Shown here piece after piece: positions 1 through 9,147 of a DNA stretch of 54,087 nt (the first letter of the stretch is position 1; each line of letters opens with the position of its first letter). The translations under genes were made by a program, and so were the position numbers. The notes below the pieces were generated by a model. It did no database searches. It was not told the DNA's origin and saw nothing but the letters and a program-made list of their open reading frames with translations. This DNA is from Verrucomicrobiales bacterium (GTDB lineage Bacteria > Verrucomicrobiota > Verrucomicrobiia > Limisphaerales > UBA9464), in assembly GCA_005805505.1 (NCBI GenBank), contig SYMJ01000098.1:1-54087 (forward strand). Direction: 5' to 3'.

Positions 1-1
1 C

Positions 2-253
2 CTGATAGAGCGAGGAGAGCCCGGACAGGGTGGGCCTCGGTATCAATGGAGTCGGCGAGCCGGCGGGAAGACGGTGACCGTGGCGCTGAGCGCCGAACAG
101 TTTGAGTGGATGAAGGTGGCGGTGGCCAATCAACGGCGAGTCTGGGACCTGCTGCAAGAAATGCAGCGGGCCACCATGGAATACATGCTGGAAAACCTAC
201 CCCACCCGCCTCGCAGAAAGCGGCTCACCAAGAAACGCCTAGGCCTTAACTAA
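2..253 (+). pseudogene. C-terminal remnant of a DUF6788-like, transposon-associated small protein
   Basis: An open frame runs in from the window edge and stops at TAA 251-253. It encodes about 83 residues, including GGKTVTVALSAEQ and a helical, charged tail ending RRKRLTKKRLGLN. The 'aromatic residue, RRAGGKT, then long helix' pattern resembles the C-terminal half of DUF6788-type small proteins that sit next to transposases in many genomes. Only the C-terminal part lies in the window, so it may be intact outside. An internal GTG at 74 could give a 59-aa product, but no good ribosome binding site is visible. The family call is from memory of the pattern and is tentative. The 38-bp repeat copy begins 9 bases downstream. 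Confidence 0.35.
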
Positions 254-262
254 CTGCCATTC

Positions 263-300
263 GGGTCGGTCCCACCTATTTACACAAAAGGTGCCAGTCT
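263..300. repeat. 38-bp dispersed direct repeat, copy 1
   Basis: The sequence starts gggtcggtcccacctattta. It matches 12171-12208 at 36 of 38 positions, in the same orientation, and the first 29 bases are identical. It lies just after the transposon-associated remnant. Such a copy could be the end of a mobile element or a dispersed REP-like unit. Identity is seen directly; the mobile-element reading is inference. Confidence 0.8.
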
Positions 301-329
301 AAACTGCCTCTAACAGGCGAGTGCTGTAG

Positions 330-352
330 GCCCGGTGCCCTCACCGGGCGTT
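330..352 (+). terminator. possible intrinsic terminator hairpin
   Basis: A perfect 8-bp stem gcccggtg/caccgggc with a 4-base loop (ccct) is followed on the plus strand by gttt. The T run is short, so termination efficiency is doubtful. It would serve the remnant at the left edge, or act as a barrier facing the esterase gene. Confidence 0.35.
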
Positions 353-462
353 TGTGGGTGCCTTAAAACCAAGGAGAGTAGCCCATGGAGAGGCTTTCCA
401 GACGACGGTCCGGGCGGTTCTGTGGCAGGGCGAGCGTGGGAGTGGGTGCTTTGTTGATCGGG

Positions 463-2130
463 TCAGAGTCGGGGCGAGGGCGGCAAAATGGGCGCTCCAG
501 CAGGGAACACTCCGCGGGTCTGCACCGTCCGTCGCCAAATGCGCCCGTCGGCCAACAAGTACAACTGGTTGCGGGTGGGTCCGCCAAAGGTCAGACCTTC
601 AACTTTCGAAATCCGCTGGGGAGGAGCGATGATTCCATTGACCCGTCCGGCTTGGTCGAAGACTTGGATTCCCATCGGGGTGGCTGCGTAGAGGCGGCCC
701 GCGGTGTCGACGCACAGGCCACCCACGCCAGCGCCGTCGGCGTCGTCGGGCAGGTGGAGGTGAAAATAGGGTTGCTCAAGGCTGGGAATTCCGTCGCGGC
801 CCACCTGGAAACTCGAGATGAGTTGACGGCGGCGGTCGGCGACGTAGAGCAGGGTTTGGTCAGGGGACAGGCAGAGGGCCGTCGGCATCTCGAGCCCGGT
901 GAGTGTGTGGTGTTGAAGGCGACCGGAGGGAGGTTGGTGAGACACTTTGCGCTTTGCGGAGTCGAGGCGGTAGGCGTGTCCATCCTGTCGAGTCACGGAG
1001 GCGGCGGTGAGGGTCGAGAACCGGGGCTTAAGCCTCCGCGTTTCGGCTCCACTCAAGACAACGCCGTGGGAGTCTTCCAGTCGCTGGAGTCCTTGTGATG
1101 TTTCAGCAATGACAGTCCCGCTCTCGTCGGCCCAAATCTGCCGGATGAGACCGGTAGCGACCGGAGACCACGCTTCGCCTGCGCTCAGGACTTCCCGGAC
1201 CAGCGGTTGTCTCGAGCCGTGGCCGGCTTTCACCGGCGCGGGATAATCCTTCCAAAGCCAGCGGAGTGCGTCCGGGAAGACGCTTCCGGCCTGTTTGCTG
1301 TCGTGACCTCCGGTGCCCCAGGCCTTCTCAAGTTCGTAGCCGGAGAACTCGAGCGCGCTGTGCATGTCGAGGTTGGCGATCCACCAGTTGCCACCATAAA
1401 TGTTCTGATCATTAGAGCCGTCCTGCAGGAAGACGCGCAGAGGTTTGGGCTCGGTTTTGCGAATGAGAATGGGATAGGCGTTGCCACCTCGCAGTCCGAC
1501 GTAGGTACCGATGGTGCTGAAGACCCGCCGGAACAGGTCGGGGCGTTCCCAAGCGGCGGTGAAGGCGGCAATGGCTCCACTGGAGGCGCCGGCAATGGCA
1601 CGGCCATTGGGGTCGTCGGTGAAGTGGATCGACTTGCGGACTTCTGGCAGGAATTCCTCTGCAAGGAAGCGCGCGTAGCGATCGCCGAGGCCGTCGTATT
1701 CGTAGCTACGATTGTAGCGGGGCAGGGCGTTGGTTCCCTGCGCGGAGGGCAAGACTCCGGGGTTAATGAATACACCGATGGTCACCGGCATCTCGCCGCG
1801 GGCGATGAGGTTGTCGAAGACGATAGGGGCTCGAAAGGAGCCATTGGTGGACACGTAGCCACCGCCGTCTTGGAAGACCATCAAGCAGGGCGGTTTCGTG
1901 GGCGAATACTGCCGAGGCACATAGATCCAGTAGTCCCGATGCGTGCCGGGGAGGAGACTAGTGGTGGTTGTTGTGAAGGTGTGTTTGGTCACCGTGCCGT
2001 GGGGCACCGAGGGGTTGAATTGCGAGTCTGGACCCAGCGGGTATTCTTCGGCCTGAGTCCACACAGCGGCAGAAATCATCGCAGGGACACAGAAGGCCAG
2101 CCAGCGGCCTAACCAAGATCGGGAGATCAT
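463..2130 (-). CDS. secreted esterase (enterochelin esterase-like) fused to SMP-30-like beta-propeller
   Basis: The product is 555 residues, starting at ATG 2130. An N-terminal signal peptide (about residues 1-27) indicates export. Residues about 35-295 form an alpha/beta-hydrolase of the esterase D/Fes type: nucleophile elbow GASSG (Ser about 183), acid in the stretch LQDGSND (about 237-241), and a histidine in GTGGHD (about 276). Residues about 310-540 look like an SMP-30/gluconolactonase propeller, with repeats such as LYVADRRRQ, GGLCVDTAGRLYAATPMG and LYLLADGRIW. The likely role is hydrolysis of a carbohydrate ester outside the cytoplasm. The substrate cannot be read from the sequence. 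The gene is separated by about 140 bp from the PQQ-propeller gene upstream on the same strand, so they may be co-transcribed. Confidence 0.85.
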   Translation of the reverse strand: MISRSWLGRWLAFCVPAMISAAVWTQAEEYPLGPDSQFNPSVPHGTVTKHTFTTTTTSLLPGTHRDYWIYVPRQYSPTKPPCLMVFQDGGGYVSTNGSFRAPIVFDNLIARGEMPVTIGVFINPGVLPSAQGTNALPRYNRSYEYDGLGDRYARFLAEEFLPEVRKSIHFTDDPNGRAIAGASSGAIAAFTAAWERPDLFRRVFSTIGTYVGLRGGNAYPILIRKTEPKPLRVFLQDGSNDQNIYGGNWWIANLDMHSALEFSGYELEKAWGTGGHDSKQAGSVFPDALRWLWKDYPAPVKAGHGSRQPLVREVLSAGEAWSPVATGLIRQIWADESGTVIAETSQGLQRLEDSHGVVLSGAETRRLKPRFSTLTAASVTRQDGHAYRLDSAKRKVSHQPPSGRLQHHTLTGLEMPTALCLSPDQTLLYVADRRRQLISSFQVGRDGIPSLEQPYFHLHLPDDADGAGVGGLCVDTAGRLYAATPMGIQVFDQAGRVNGIIAPPQRISKVEGLTFGGPTRNQLYLLADGRIWRRTVQTRGVFPAGAPILPPSPRL

Positions 2131-2271
2131 GGGGTAGACTCTGTCGGAGATTTTCCATCAAGGCGAGGCGTGAGGTGTCGTGTTTAGCACGAGTCCCCTG
2201 CGGAAATCGAGATCACCGTATGCGCCTTCGTTCCGAATCGTGGGGAGGTGTTGACTGCCGACGTTCCGCGT

Positions 2272-3708
2272 TTAACGGAATGCGTACAAATGGGATGCGG
2301 TCCGCACGAGCAACTGGTTGCCGACGGGGACTGGTGAGGCGTGGATAAATTCACCGAGGTCGTTGGAGGCGACAACCTGGAACTCGGCGCTGTCAAGGAG
2401 GACTGTGATGACGCCGCGCTGGGAGGCGAAATAAAGATGCCCCCCAGCCAAGATGGGACTGGCGTAGTAGTCGCCGCCGCCCCCGAGCCGTTCTTCCTGG
2501 AAATGGGGGAGCCCGGTGCGGGCATCGAGGCAGGTGACAAAGCCGCCGTTTTTGATGAGGTGGATGCGATGCTCATGGATGAGCGGGGATGCGACATAGG
2601 GCAGGCCACGCTTGAAACGCCAGCGGACACCGGTCTCTCGGAGGGTTCCGTCGGGGTCGGGTTCGACAGCAAAAGCCTGATTCTCGACCCGGGCGAAAAT
2701 GGCCGCCATCGATTCCCACTCGCTTCGGTCCACGAACCCGTCGCGATTCCCATCGAGATGTTTTCGGCGTTCCTGAGCCGCACCGGCCGGCAACTCGGCC
2801 AGCGACAATCGCCCGTCCGCGTCTCGGTCGGCGGTCTTGAGCACGTCATCAAACGCGGGGAGTTCGATGCGGTCGGCACCTCGATCACCCCCGGTGGTCC
2901 AACTGGCAACGACCAGTCGGTCGCCTTCGAAAACGGGTGAAGTGCAGGTGATGCGAGCAAGCCCTGGAATGCGCCAGCGTTCCGCACCGGTGGCGGGGTC
3001 GAGTCCTGTCAGAAAAATGGTTCCCGGGACCACCAAATCCTTACGTCCGTGATGGGGCCACAGCACCGGAGTACCGAAGCCTCGTCGCATATCCGGTCGT
3101 TCCAAGCGCCACGCCAGAGAGCCGTCTTCCGTCTTCAGGGCGATCAAGTACGAGTGACTGTCTTGGTCGACGAGTTGGATGAGCAGTCCGCCAGCGAGAA
3201 CAGGAGATGAACTGGCTCCGTACTCCGTTTCGGTAATGGGCAGTGGATGACGCCATAGTTCGCGTCCATCTAGGGTGAAAGCCACCATGCCTATGGATCC
3301 AAAGTGGACGAACACGCGGTGTCCGTCGGAGACCGGAGTGGCAGAGGCGGGGCTGCCCACGGTGCGGTGGACCTCTTCGGTGCGTGGGACATCCATGTCC
3401 CGTCGCCAGCGGGTTTGACCGGTCGCCAAGTCCAGGCAAAGGAGTGAGAGGCGACGATTGCTCGCAGCGGTGAGGAAGACGGATTGTCCGATGACGATGG
3501 GGGATGAATTGCCCGCAGGACAGTCGATACGCCAAGCGACATGGGCGGTGGGAGAGAACTGGATCGGCGGACGGGCCTCAGCAGAGGCAATCCCGAGACC
3601 GCCAGGTCCACGGAAACAAGGCCAGTCGGCGGCGTGCAAATGCAATCCAACCGAAAGGGTCAGCAGGCAGCTCCGGATAAGCCCGATTGGCAAAGACAGG
3701 AAGGACAT
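2272..3708 (-). CDS. secreted PQQ-like beta-propeller protein with an inserted EF-hand pair
   Basis: The product is 478 residues when started at ATG 3708, directly before a signal peptide (SFLSLPIGLIRSCLLTLSV, then HAADWP). The track's longer start at 3885 adds 59 residues with no signal-like character and is not favoured. The typical N-terminal DWPCFRGPGG motif of PQQ/WD-like planctomycete-verrucomicrobial propellers is present, followed by repeated blades (LDLATGQTRWRR, LKTEDGSLAWRL, LDPATGAERWRI). Between blades lie two EF-hand loops at about residues 294-305 (DRDADGRLSLAE) and 318-330 (DGNRDGFVDRSE), which should bind calcium. No catalytic residues are recognisable. Most such proteins are of unknown function and may bind rather than oxidise. 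Confidence 0.85.
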   Translation of the reverse strand: MSFLSLPIGLIRSCLLTLSVGLHLHAADWPCFRGPGGLGIASAEARPPIQFSPTAHVAWRIDCPAGNSSPIVIGQSVFLTAASNRRLSLLCLDLATGQTRWRRDMDVPRTEEVHRTVGSPASATPVSDGHRVFVHFGSIGMVAFTLDGRELWRHPLPITETEYGASSSPVLAGGLLIQLVDQDSHSYLIALKTEDGSLAWRLERPDMRRGFGTPVLWPHHGRKDLVVPGTIFLTGLDPATGAERWRIPGLARITCTSPVFEGDRLVVASWTTGGDRGADRIELPAFDDVLKTADRDADGRLSLAELPAGAAQERRKHLDGNRDGFVDRSEWESMAAIFARVENQAFAVEPDPDGTLRETGVRWRFKRGLPYVASPLIHEHRIHLIKNGGFVTCLDARTGLPHFQEERLGGGGDYYASPILAGGHLYFASQRGVITVLLDSAEFQVVASNDLGEFIHASPVPVGNQLLVRTASHLYAFR

Positions 3709-4072
3709 AGTGCAGAGGGAAAAAGAGGGGATTTCAGTCCGAAGACTGGACTCTTCAGATGCTGAAATCCAACCAAGACCGCAAAGACTCCGCCCCTCGC
3801 CCGCTTGTGAGGGATTGCTGTCGACACCCCGCATTCCCCAGAAGCCTGTCCCCAGCGAAAAGGCTCGGTTCTTGATGGAGCTCAACCCGCCCTGAGCGCT
3901 GGATTTTTGACTGAGGTTGGCTTGCCGGGATTGGTCTAAAAACGGCCAGGTACGCTGCGTGCGACACGCGGGGAGGGATCGCCCTTATCGCTGGTTCCGA
4001 TCTTCTGCTGCTGGCTGTGAATTTCAGGAAGAACAAGGAGTGCGAATCTTCAGCGGAGCTGGATTCATGGGA

Positions 4073-5608
4073 TCAACGGATCGTTCCCGGAACTTGCGGC
4101 CTTCGCCAAGAAACGAGGGTGAGCCAGAGAATGACGGCCGCCGTTGCGGCAGTGCAGGCGGGAGCCAACCCGGCGTCGGGCGGAATGGAACCCCCCGATG
4201 CGGTGAAGCGGAGAGTGCCCGCCAAGGTTGCTTCGGGGCCCGGAAACGGCGCGGTATCGGTTTCGTGGCCCTCCCGATCGATGATTTGGGAAACTCCAGA
4301 GCTGGCCACGCGGAAGATCGGCACGCGGTATTCAGCGGCCCGTATCACCGCCATGCGGGCATTGAGTTGGTGTTCATAGGCGCCCCACTGCTCGACATCC
4401 ATGGTGGGGATTAGGAGGGCGACGGCACCCTGTCGGATGAGACCATCCATCACCTGCCGGTAGCTGGCGTCGTAGCAAATGGCGATGCCGAGTTTGCCCC
4501 ACGGCGAATCCCAGACCCTTTGTGATGGGGCCGGTTCACCATCGGCAAAGAACTGAATGGGCCGCGACTTGGCCTGCTGGAAAACCACCTCGCCGTTGGT
4601 GCTGATGACAAAGAACGTGTTGTAAAAACGTTCCTTGGGCGCATTGGACCCAAACCACGGCAACCCGCTGGCGGAAAGGGGCGTGGCCATTGCGGTTCCA
4701 TTTGTGCCTTCAATGGCCGGTATCCTGTCCGCTGGCGTCACGGCTTCGGGAGCCGGGGTCTCGATGGGTTGCTTGCCTCCCACCACCAGCCATTTGCGGT
4801 TTTTCCGGCACCAGTTCTTGAGCGCCTTAGTCGGCGGGCCTTCCAGAGAGTACTCACTGAGCAGGAGCAACTCGGCTTCCGGGTGAGATCGAGTGAGCGA
4901 GTCGAGGCCTTTGAGGAGGTCCGGAAGCGCTGGGAACTCCAGTTGGATCCCGGCGACTTGGAGTGTTTGGGTGGCTTTATCCTCCCTCGACGTCGGTAAC
5001 AGAGTGACTAGGGCAAACACGGCGCAGGCACTTGAAATGCCGAGCCAAGCCCTTCGACGTGAGGCGCGATTCGTTGCCGAGAGCAGCATCGCCCCTTGAC
5101 CGGCGGCGTAGGCAAACCCGAAGCCCAGTCCATAAATTCCTAGTCGTTGCAAGATTTGTGGAGCCAATCCCGGTGGCCAGCATTCGCCAGCCGTGAACCA
5201 AGCGAAGCGGAGCCACCACACCTCGCTGCGCAAGTATTCGATACCGCACCAAAGCACGGGCAAGAGCAGGCTGGCCACTGGGCTACCCCACCGAACCTCG
5301 ACCCGGTTCAAAACCAGGAGAAATGCGGCGTGGAACAAGGACAGGATGAGCCAAAGCGGGATGGCGGCGGCTTTGAAGATATCCCAGAGGAAGCGCATTT
5401 GCGGGACATACACGCCGAGCCCGATCATCAGCCCGACGTAGAACGCGTGTCGGGATGTGGGCAATCTCCTCAGTTCGAACAGGCAGCCGAGATATCCCAG
5501 CACCAGCCACCAGAAATCTTGGAAAACAAAGGCAGCCTGAAAGGCCCCCAGAGCCCCCAGGGCCAGCAGGGTTGCCGGGATCGCTGTCAGAGTCGGCGGG
5601 CGGATCAT
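4073..5608 (-). CDS. lnt: apolipoprotein N-acyltransferase
   Basis: The product is 511 residues from ATG 5608. It would transfer the third acyl chain to the N-terminal cysteine of lipoproteins at the periplasmic face of the inner membrane. About six hydrophobic segments fill residues 8-205, as in Lnt. A nitrilase-fold domain follows (about 215-475) with candidate catalytic residues Glu252 (LLLLSEYSL), Lys347 (FQQAKSRPI) and Cys378 (GIAICYD). A final hydrophobic helix is near the C-terminus (AATAAVILWLTLVSW). The motif context differs somewhat from enterobacterial Lnt (CYD rather than CYE). The gene stands alone on the minus strand. Several lipoprotein candidates occur in this window (39814, 48070). 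Confidence 0.85.
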   Translation of the reverse strand: MIRPPTLTAIPATLLALGALGAFQAAFVFQDFWWLVLGYLGCLFELRRLPTSRHAFYVGLMIGLGVYVPQMRFLWDIFKAAAIPLWLILSLFHAAFLLVLNRVEVRWGSPVASLLLPVLWCGIEYLRSEVWWLRFAWFTAGECWPPGLAPQILQRLGIYGLGFGFAYAAGQGAMLLSATNRASRRRAWLGISSACAVFALVTLLPTSREDKATQTLQVAGIQLEFPALPDLLKGLDSLTRSHPEAELLLLSEYSLEGPPTKALKNWCRKNRKWLVVGGKQPIETPAPEAVTPADRIPAIEGTNGTAMATPLSASGLPWFGSNAPKERFYNTFFVISTNGEVVFQQAKSRPIQFFADGEPAPSQRVWDSPWGKLGIAICYDASYRQVMDGLIRQGAVALLIPTMDVEQWGAYEHQLNARMAVIRAAEYRVPIFRVASSGVSQIIDREGHETDTAPFPGPEATLAGTLRFTASGGSIPPDAGLAPACTAATAAVILWLTLVSWRRPQVPGTIR

Positions 5609-6010
5609 CGTGTCGGGGTGATTGCTGAGGGGGCTGGCGTCAACCTAGGTCGCACCGGCGAGCACAAGCAAGGCAACGTGTCGTCGCAGCAGACAAGTCG
5701 CTCTCTCAGTTCGGTTGCCAACCGGGCAAAAAACCCTCGCCGGAACCCTCCCGCTGAATCGGTCGTGCTCGCTGCATCTTCTTCTGCAAGAGCGTCGTTG
5801 TTCGCTCGTTACGAGCCTCAGTATGGCCTGCGCTTTGCTCTCGTCTGGCGAAAGAATCCGTCACGCCATCCCTTTCCTGCCAACCCTAGCGTTCCCGGGT
5901 TTCCGGTCCTGTGAGCCAAAGGAAACAGGGGGAGCCCAGAGAGGACCTCTTCGAACGGCGTTTTTCAGGGTTGGCATTCGGTGATGGGAGTCCAGAATAA
6001 GGGGTATTCC
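5609..6010. other. 402-bp divergent intergenic region between lnt and the PSD1 gene
   Basis: This must contain the promoters of both divergent genes. I see no clear promoter boxes, RNA structure or small gene. The plus-strand ORF of the track here (5147-5914) is antisense to lnt. Upstream of the ATG at 6011 is a purine stretch AAGGGG that can act as a ribosome binding site. Confidence 0.5.
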
Positions 6011-9000
6011 ATGAACGCTCGCACTTTCAGGCCCGTGGCCCGCTGGGTCCTTCTTGCTGCGTTGGCCTGCGGTTGGCAGGTCGTCGGGGCGGCACCGGTT
6101 GCAACCGTGGCGCGACCCGTTCAGTTCAATCGCGACATTCGGCCGATCCTCTCCGAGCACTGTTTTTCCTGCCACGGTCCGGATGTTCAGAAGATGAAGG
6201 GGGGCCTGCGTTTGGATCGTCGCGAGGAGGCGCTCAAGCCGGCCAAGTCAGGCAAGAAAGCCATCCTGCCGCGGGATGCCGCCGGGAGTGAATTAGTGCA
6301 CCGTCTCCTCAGCGACGACGTCGAAGAATTGATGCCGCCGCCCGAGGCCCACAAGCCGCTCAAGCCGGAACAAAAGGCATTGCTGCAGCGGTGGATCGCC
6401 GAGGGGGCAGAGTACCAGGGACATTGGGCCTATCAACCCATCGTTCGCCCTGCGGTTTTGGCGGGCTCGGAGGGGGAGGGTGGCATCGATCGGTTGGTTC
6501 GGGCCCGTTTGGAGACATTGAGCCTGAAGCCCGCGCCCGAGGCCGATCGCCGCACGCTGGCCCGACGCTTGAGCCTGGATCTCACCGGCTTACCGGCGAC
6601 CCCAGAGTGGGTGGACGCCTTCGAGGCCGACTCCGACCCCGGTGCCTATGAGCGGTTGGTGGATCGCTTGATGTCCACGCCCCAATACGGGGAACGCATG
6701 GCCAATGGCTGGCTCGACCTCGTGCGCTTCGCCGATACCGTCGGCTACCATTCCGACAACCCGCGGAACATCTGGCCCTACCGCGATTACGTCATCCGCT
6801 CGTTCAACAACAATAAGCCCTTCGACCAGTTTACTCGGGAACAACTGGCCGGCGATTTGTTGCCGAACGCCTTGACGGAGGCCCGGGTGGCTTCGGGCTT
6901 CAACCGACTCTTGCTCACCACCGAGGAGGGCGGGGCGCAGGAGAAGGATTACGAGTCGCGCTACCTCACCGATCGGGTTCGCGCCGTCGGCACGGTTTGG
7001 ATGGGGCAAACCATCGGGTGCGCCCAGTGCCATGATCACAAGTTTGATCCTATTACGGCCCGCGATTTCTACTCGATGGGCGCCTTCTTCGCCGACGTGA
7101 AGGAGGCCATCATCGGCCGGCGCGAAGACGGTATGCTCGTGCCCACCGAACCCCAGGCCCGCGAACTGGCTCGATGGACGACCGAGGCTCAGCGCCTCAA
7201 GGAGCGCTTCGAAGGACCTCATCCGGAGTTGGAGGGTGCCTTTGGACGCTGGCGGCAGGAACGACTAGAAGCCCTGCGTTCGGACTCGCTGTGGACCGCG
7301 GCCGCTCCCGCCTCTGCCGATTCAACTGGGGGTGCGACCGTGACGATCCGTGACGACCGTTCGGTGCTCATCGGGGGTAAGAGCCTCGACACCGACAGCA
7401 CGGTGGTTCGATTTGCCTCACTGCCGGAGCGCGTGGTCGGTGTGCGCGTGGAAGTGTTGCCCGACAAATCCCTGCCTTCTCAAGGACCGGGCCGCGCCGG
7501 TAATGGCAATTTCGTGCTGACGGAGGTCGTGGCCCGCGTGGTTCGTGAGGGTGCTCCGGCGCGTGAAGTTGCCTTTGATTCGGTGTGGGCCAGTCACGAG
7601 CAAACGGTGTCGGCCGACAAGAATCCCTACGGCAAATGGTCGGCAGCTTCGGTCATCGACCAAGATGCCCGCGGTACCTTCGCCGGTTGGGCCATCTTGC
7701 CCGAGGCGGGCAAGCCCGCGCAGTTGCGCTTGCGCCTGAAGGAGCCCCTCAGCCTGGCCTCCGGAGAGCGCTTAGAGATCGAGTTGCAACAAAAGCACGG
7801 GCATGGAAACCACACGCTGGGGTGTTTTCGTATCGGGATGGCCACCGATGCAGCGGCGGTCGTGCCGCCCACGGTTCCGATGCCGAACGCGGATTTGGTG
7901 GAGCGTTTGAAGGTGGATCCGGCCGCTCGGACGCCCGAGCAGTCGGCCAAGTTGTGGTCCGAGTTTAAGGCGGCCGCTCCGCAGTTGGCAGACCTCCGCA
8001 CGCAGCGGGCCGCCGCCGACAAGGTCCGTGCCGACTTCGAGGCAACCCTTCCACGCACACTCATCACCGAGCGCTCTGACAAGCCCCGGACCGTCCGGGT
8101 GCTGCCCCGTGGCAATTGGCTGATCGAGACGGGCGAGATCATGGAGCCGGCCATTCCGTCCCAGTTCCGGCCGACCGCCCCGGCGGCCTCCGATCGGCGA
8201 TTGAATCGCTTGGACTTGGCCAACTGGTTGGTGTCGCCCGAGAACCCGCTGACCGCGCGGGTGGTGGTTAATCGCTACTGGCGCCAATTCTTCGGCACCG
8301 GCCTCTCCAAGGTGATCGACGACTTTGGTGCCCAGGGCGAACCGCCGCGGTATCCGGAATTGCTCGATTGGCTGGCCGCGGAATTCCGAGAGAGCGGTTG
8401 GGATGTGAAGAACCTCGTTCGCCTGATGGTCACCAGCCGGACCTATCGGCAGTCCTCCAGCGCTTCGCGTGAGTTCCTGGCTCGTGATCCCGACAATCGG
8501 GATCTGGCCCGTCAGGGACGCTGGCGCATCGAGGCAGAACAAGTCCGGGACTCGGCGCTGCAGGTCTCCGGCCTGTTGGTGCCCCGGATCGGTGGCCCGA
8601 GCGTTCGGCCCTACCAGCCCGATGGGTACTGGGAGAATCTCAATTTCCCTCAGCGTGGTTATGATGCCAGCTCGGGTGGCGATCAGTATCGGCGCGGCCT
8701 CTATACCTGGTGGCAGCGTTCCTACGTGCACCCGAGCATGTTGGCCTTCGACGCGGCCACTCGCGAGGAGTGCGCTGCTGAACGCAACCGCTCCAACATT
8801 CCCCAGCAAGCTCTAGTGCTCTTAAATGACCCGAGTTATGTCGAGGCGGCCCGAAGCTTCGCTGCGCGGATTCTCCGGGAAAGCTCTGGCGACGACGCGG
8901 CACGACTCACCTGGGCCTGGCGTCAGGCGCTCTCCCGCGCTCCACAAGACTCGGAGGTAGCCGCGCTGCGCCGCCTGCTCGAATCTCAGCGGACAGCCTT

Positions 9001-9145
9001 CGCCAAGGACCCGCAGGCCGCTTCGAAATTCACCCAGACCGGCAAGGCTCCGACGCCGGCCGGCTTGGATCCCGTCCAATGGGCAGCCTGGACCGATGTG
9101 GCCCGCGCCCTCCTCAACCTTCACGAGACCATCACCCGTTCTTGA
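6011..9145 (+). CDS. PSD1 protein: planctomycete cytochrome c (PSCyt1) with DUF1549 and DUF1553
   Basis: The product is 1044 residues from ATG 6011, preferred over 5981 because it is preceded by AAGGGG and starts a signal peptide (ARWVLLAALACGWQVVGAA). The domains are, in order: PSCyt1 with haem motif CFSCHG (Cys about 51), DUF1549 (about 150-355) ending in a second CxxCH (CAQCHDHKFDP, Cys about 337), a central lectin/PA14-like beta region (about 390-620), and DUF1553 (about 720-1000, from NRLDLANWLV). The protein is probably periplasmic. Proteins of this layout are strongly expanded in Planctomycetota and Verrucomicrobiota and travel with DUF1501 partners. Their biochemical role is unproven. 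Its stop is two bases before the DUF1501 start, so the two are probably translationally coupled. Confidence 0.9.
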   Translation: MNARTFRPVARWVLLAALACGWQVVGAAPVATVARPVQFNRDIRPILSEHCFSCHGPDVQKMKGGLRLDRREEALKPAKSGKKAILPRDAAGSELVHRLLSDDVEELMPPPEAHKPLKPEQKALLQRWIAEGAEYQGHWAYQPIVRPAVLAGSEGEGGIDRLVRARLETLSLKPAPEADRRTLARRLSLDLTGLPATPEWVDAFEADSDPGAYERLVDRLMSTPQYGERMANGWLDLVRFADTVGYHSDNPRNIWPYRDYVIRSFNNNKPFDQFTREQLAGDLLPNALTEARVASGFNRLLLTTEEGGAQEKDYESRYLTDRVRAVGTVWMGQTIGCAQCHDHKFDPITARDFYSMGAFFADVKEAIIGRREDGMLVPTEPQARELARWTTEAQRLKERFEGPHPELEGAFGRWRQERLEALRSDSLWTAAAPASADSTGGATVTIRDDRSVLIGGKSLDTDSTVVRFASLPERVVGVRVEVLPDKSLPSQGPGRAGNGNFVLTEVVARVVREGAPAREVAFDSVWASHEQTVSADKNPYGKWSAASVIDQDARGTFAGWAILPEAGKPAQLRLRLKEPLSLASGERLEIELQQKHGHGNHTLGCFRIGMATDAAAVVPPTVPMPNADLVERLKVDPAARTPEQSAKLWSEFKAAAPQLADLRTQRAAADKVRADFEATLPRTLITERSDKPRTVRVLPRGNWLIETGEIMEPAIPSQFRPTAPAASDRRLNRLDLANWLVSPENPLTARVVVNRYWRQFFGTGLSKVIDDFGAQGEPPRYPELLDWLAAEFRESGWDVKNLVRLMVTSRTYRQSSSASREFLARDPDNRDLARQGRWRIEAEQVRDSALQVSGLLVPRIGGPSVRPYQPDGYWENLNFPQRGYDASSGGDQYRRGLYTWWQRSYVHPSMLAFDAATREECAAERNRSNIPQQALVLLNDPSYVEAARSFAARILRESSGDDAARLTWAWRQALSRAPQDSEVAALRRLLESQRTAFAKDPQAASKFTQTGKAPTPAGLDPVQWAAWTDVARALLNLHETITRS

Positions 9146-9147
9146 CC

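Larger units (their letters stand above)
254..462. other. intergenic region with repeat copy and hairpin
   Basis: No convincing gene lies here. The stretch holds the first copy of the 38-bp direct repeat (263-300) and a compact hairpin (330-349). The ORFs of the track that start here on the plus strand (354, 385) are antisense shadows of the esterase gene. Confidence 0.6.

Noticed and set aside
385-1098. Plus-strand ORFs 385-1098 and 1207-2112 opposite the esterase gene
   Set aside because: They are antisense to a well-supported gene, lack motifs, and are of the kind common in GC-rich DNA.
7772-8809. 345-aa minus-strand ORF within the PSD1 gene
   Set aside because: It is antisense to DUF1553 coding sequence with clear family motifs; composition is typical of a shadow frame.
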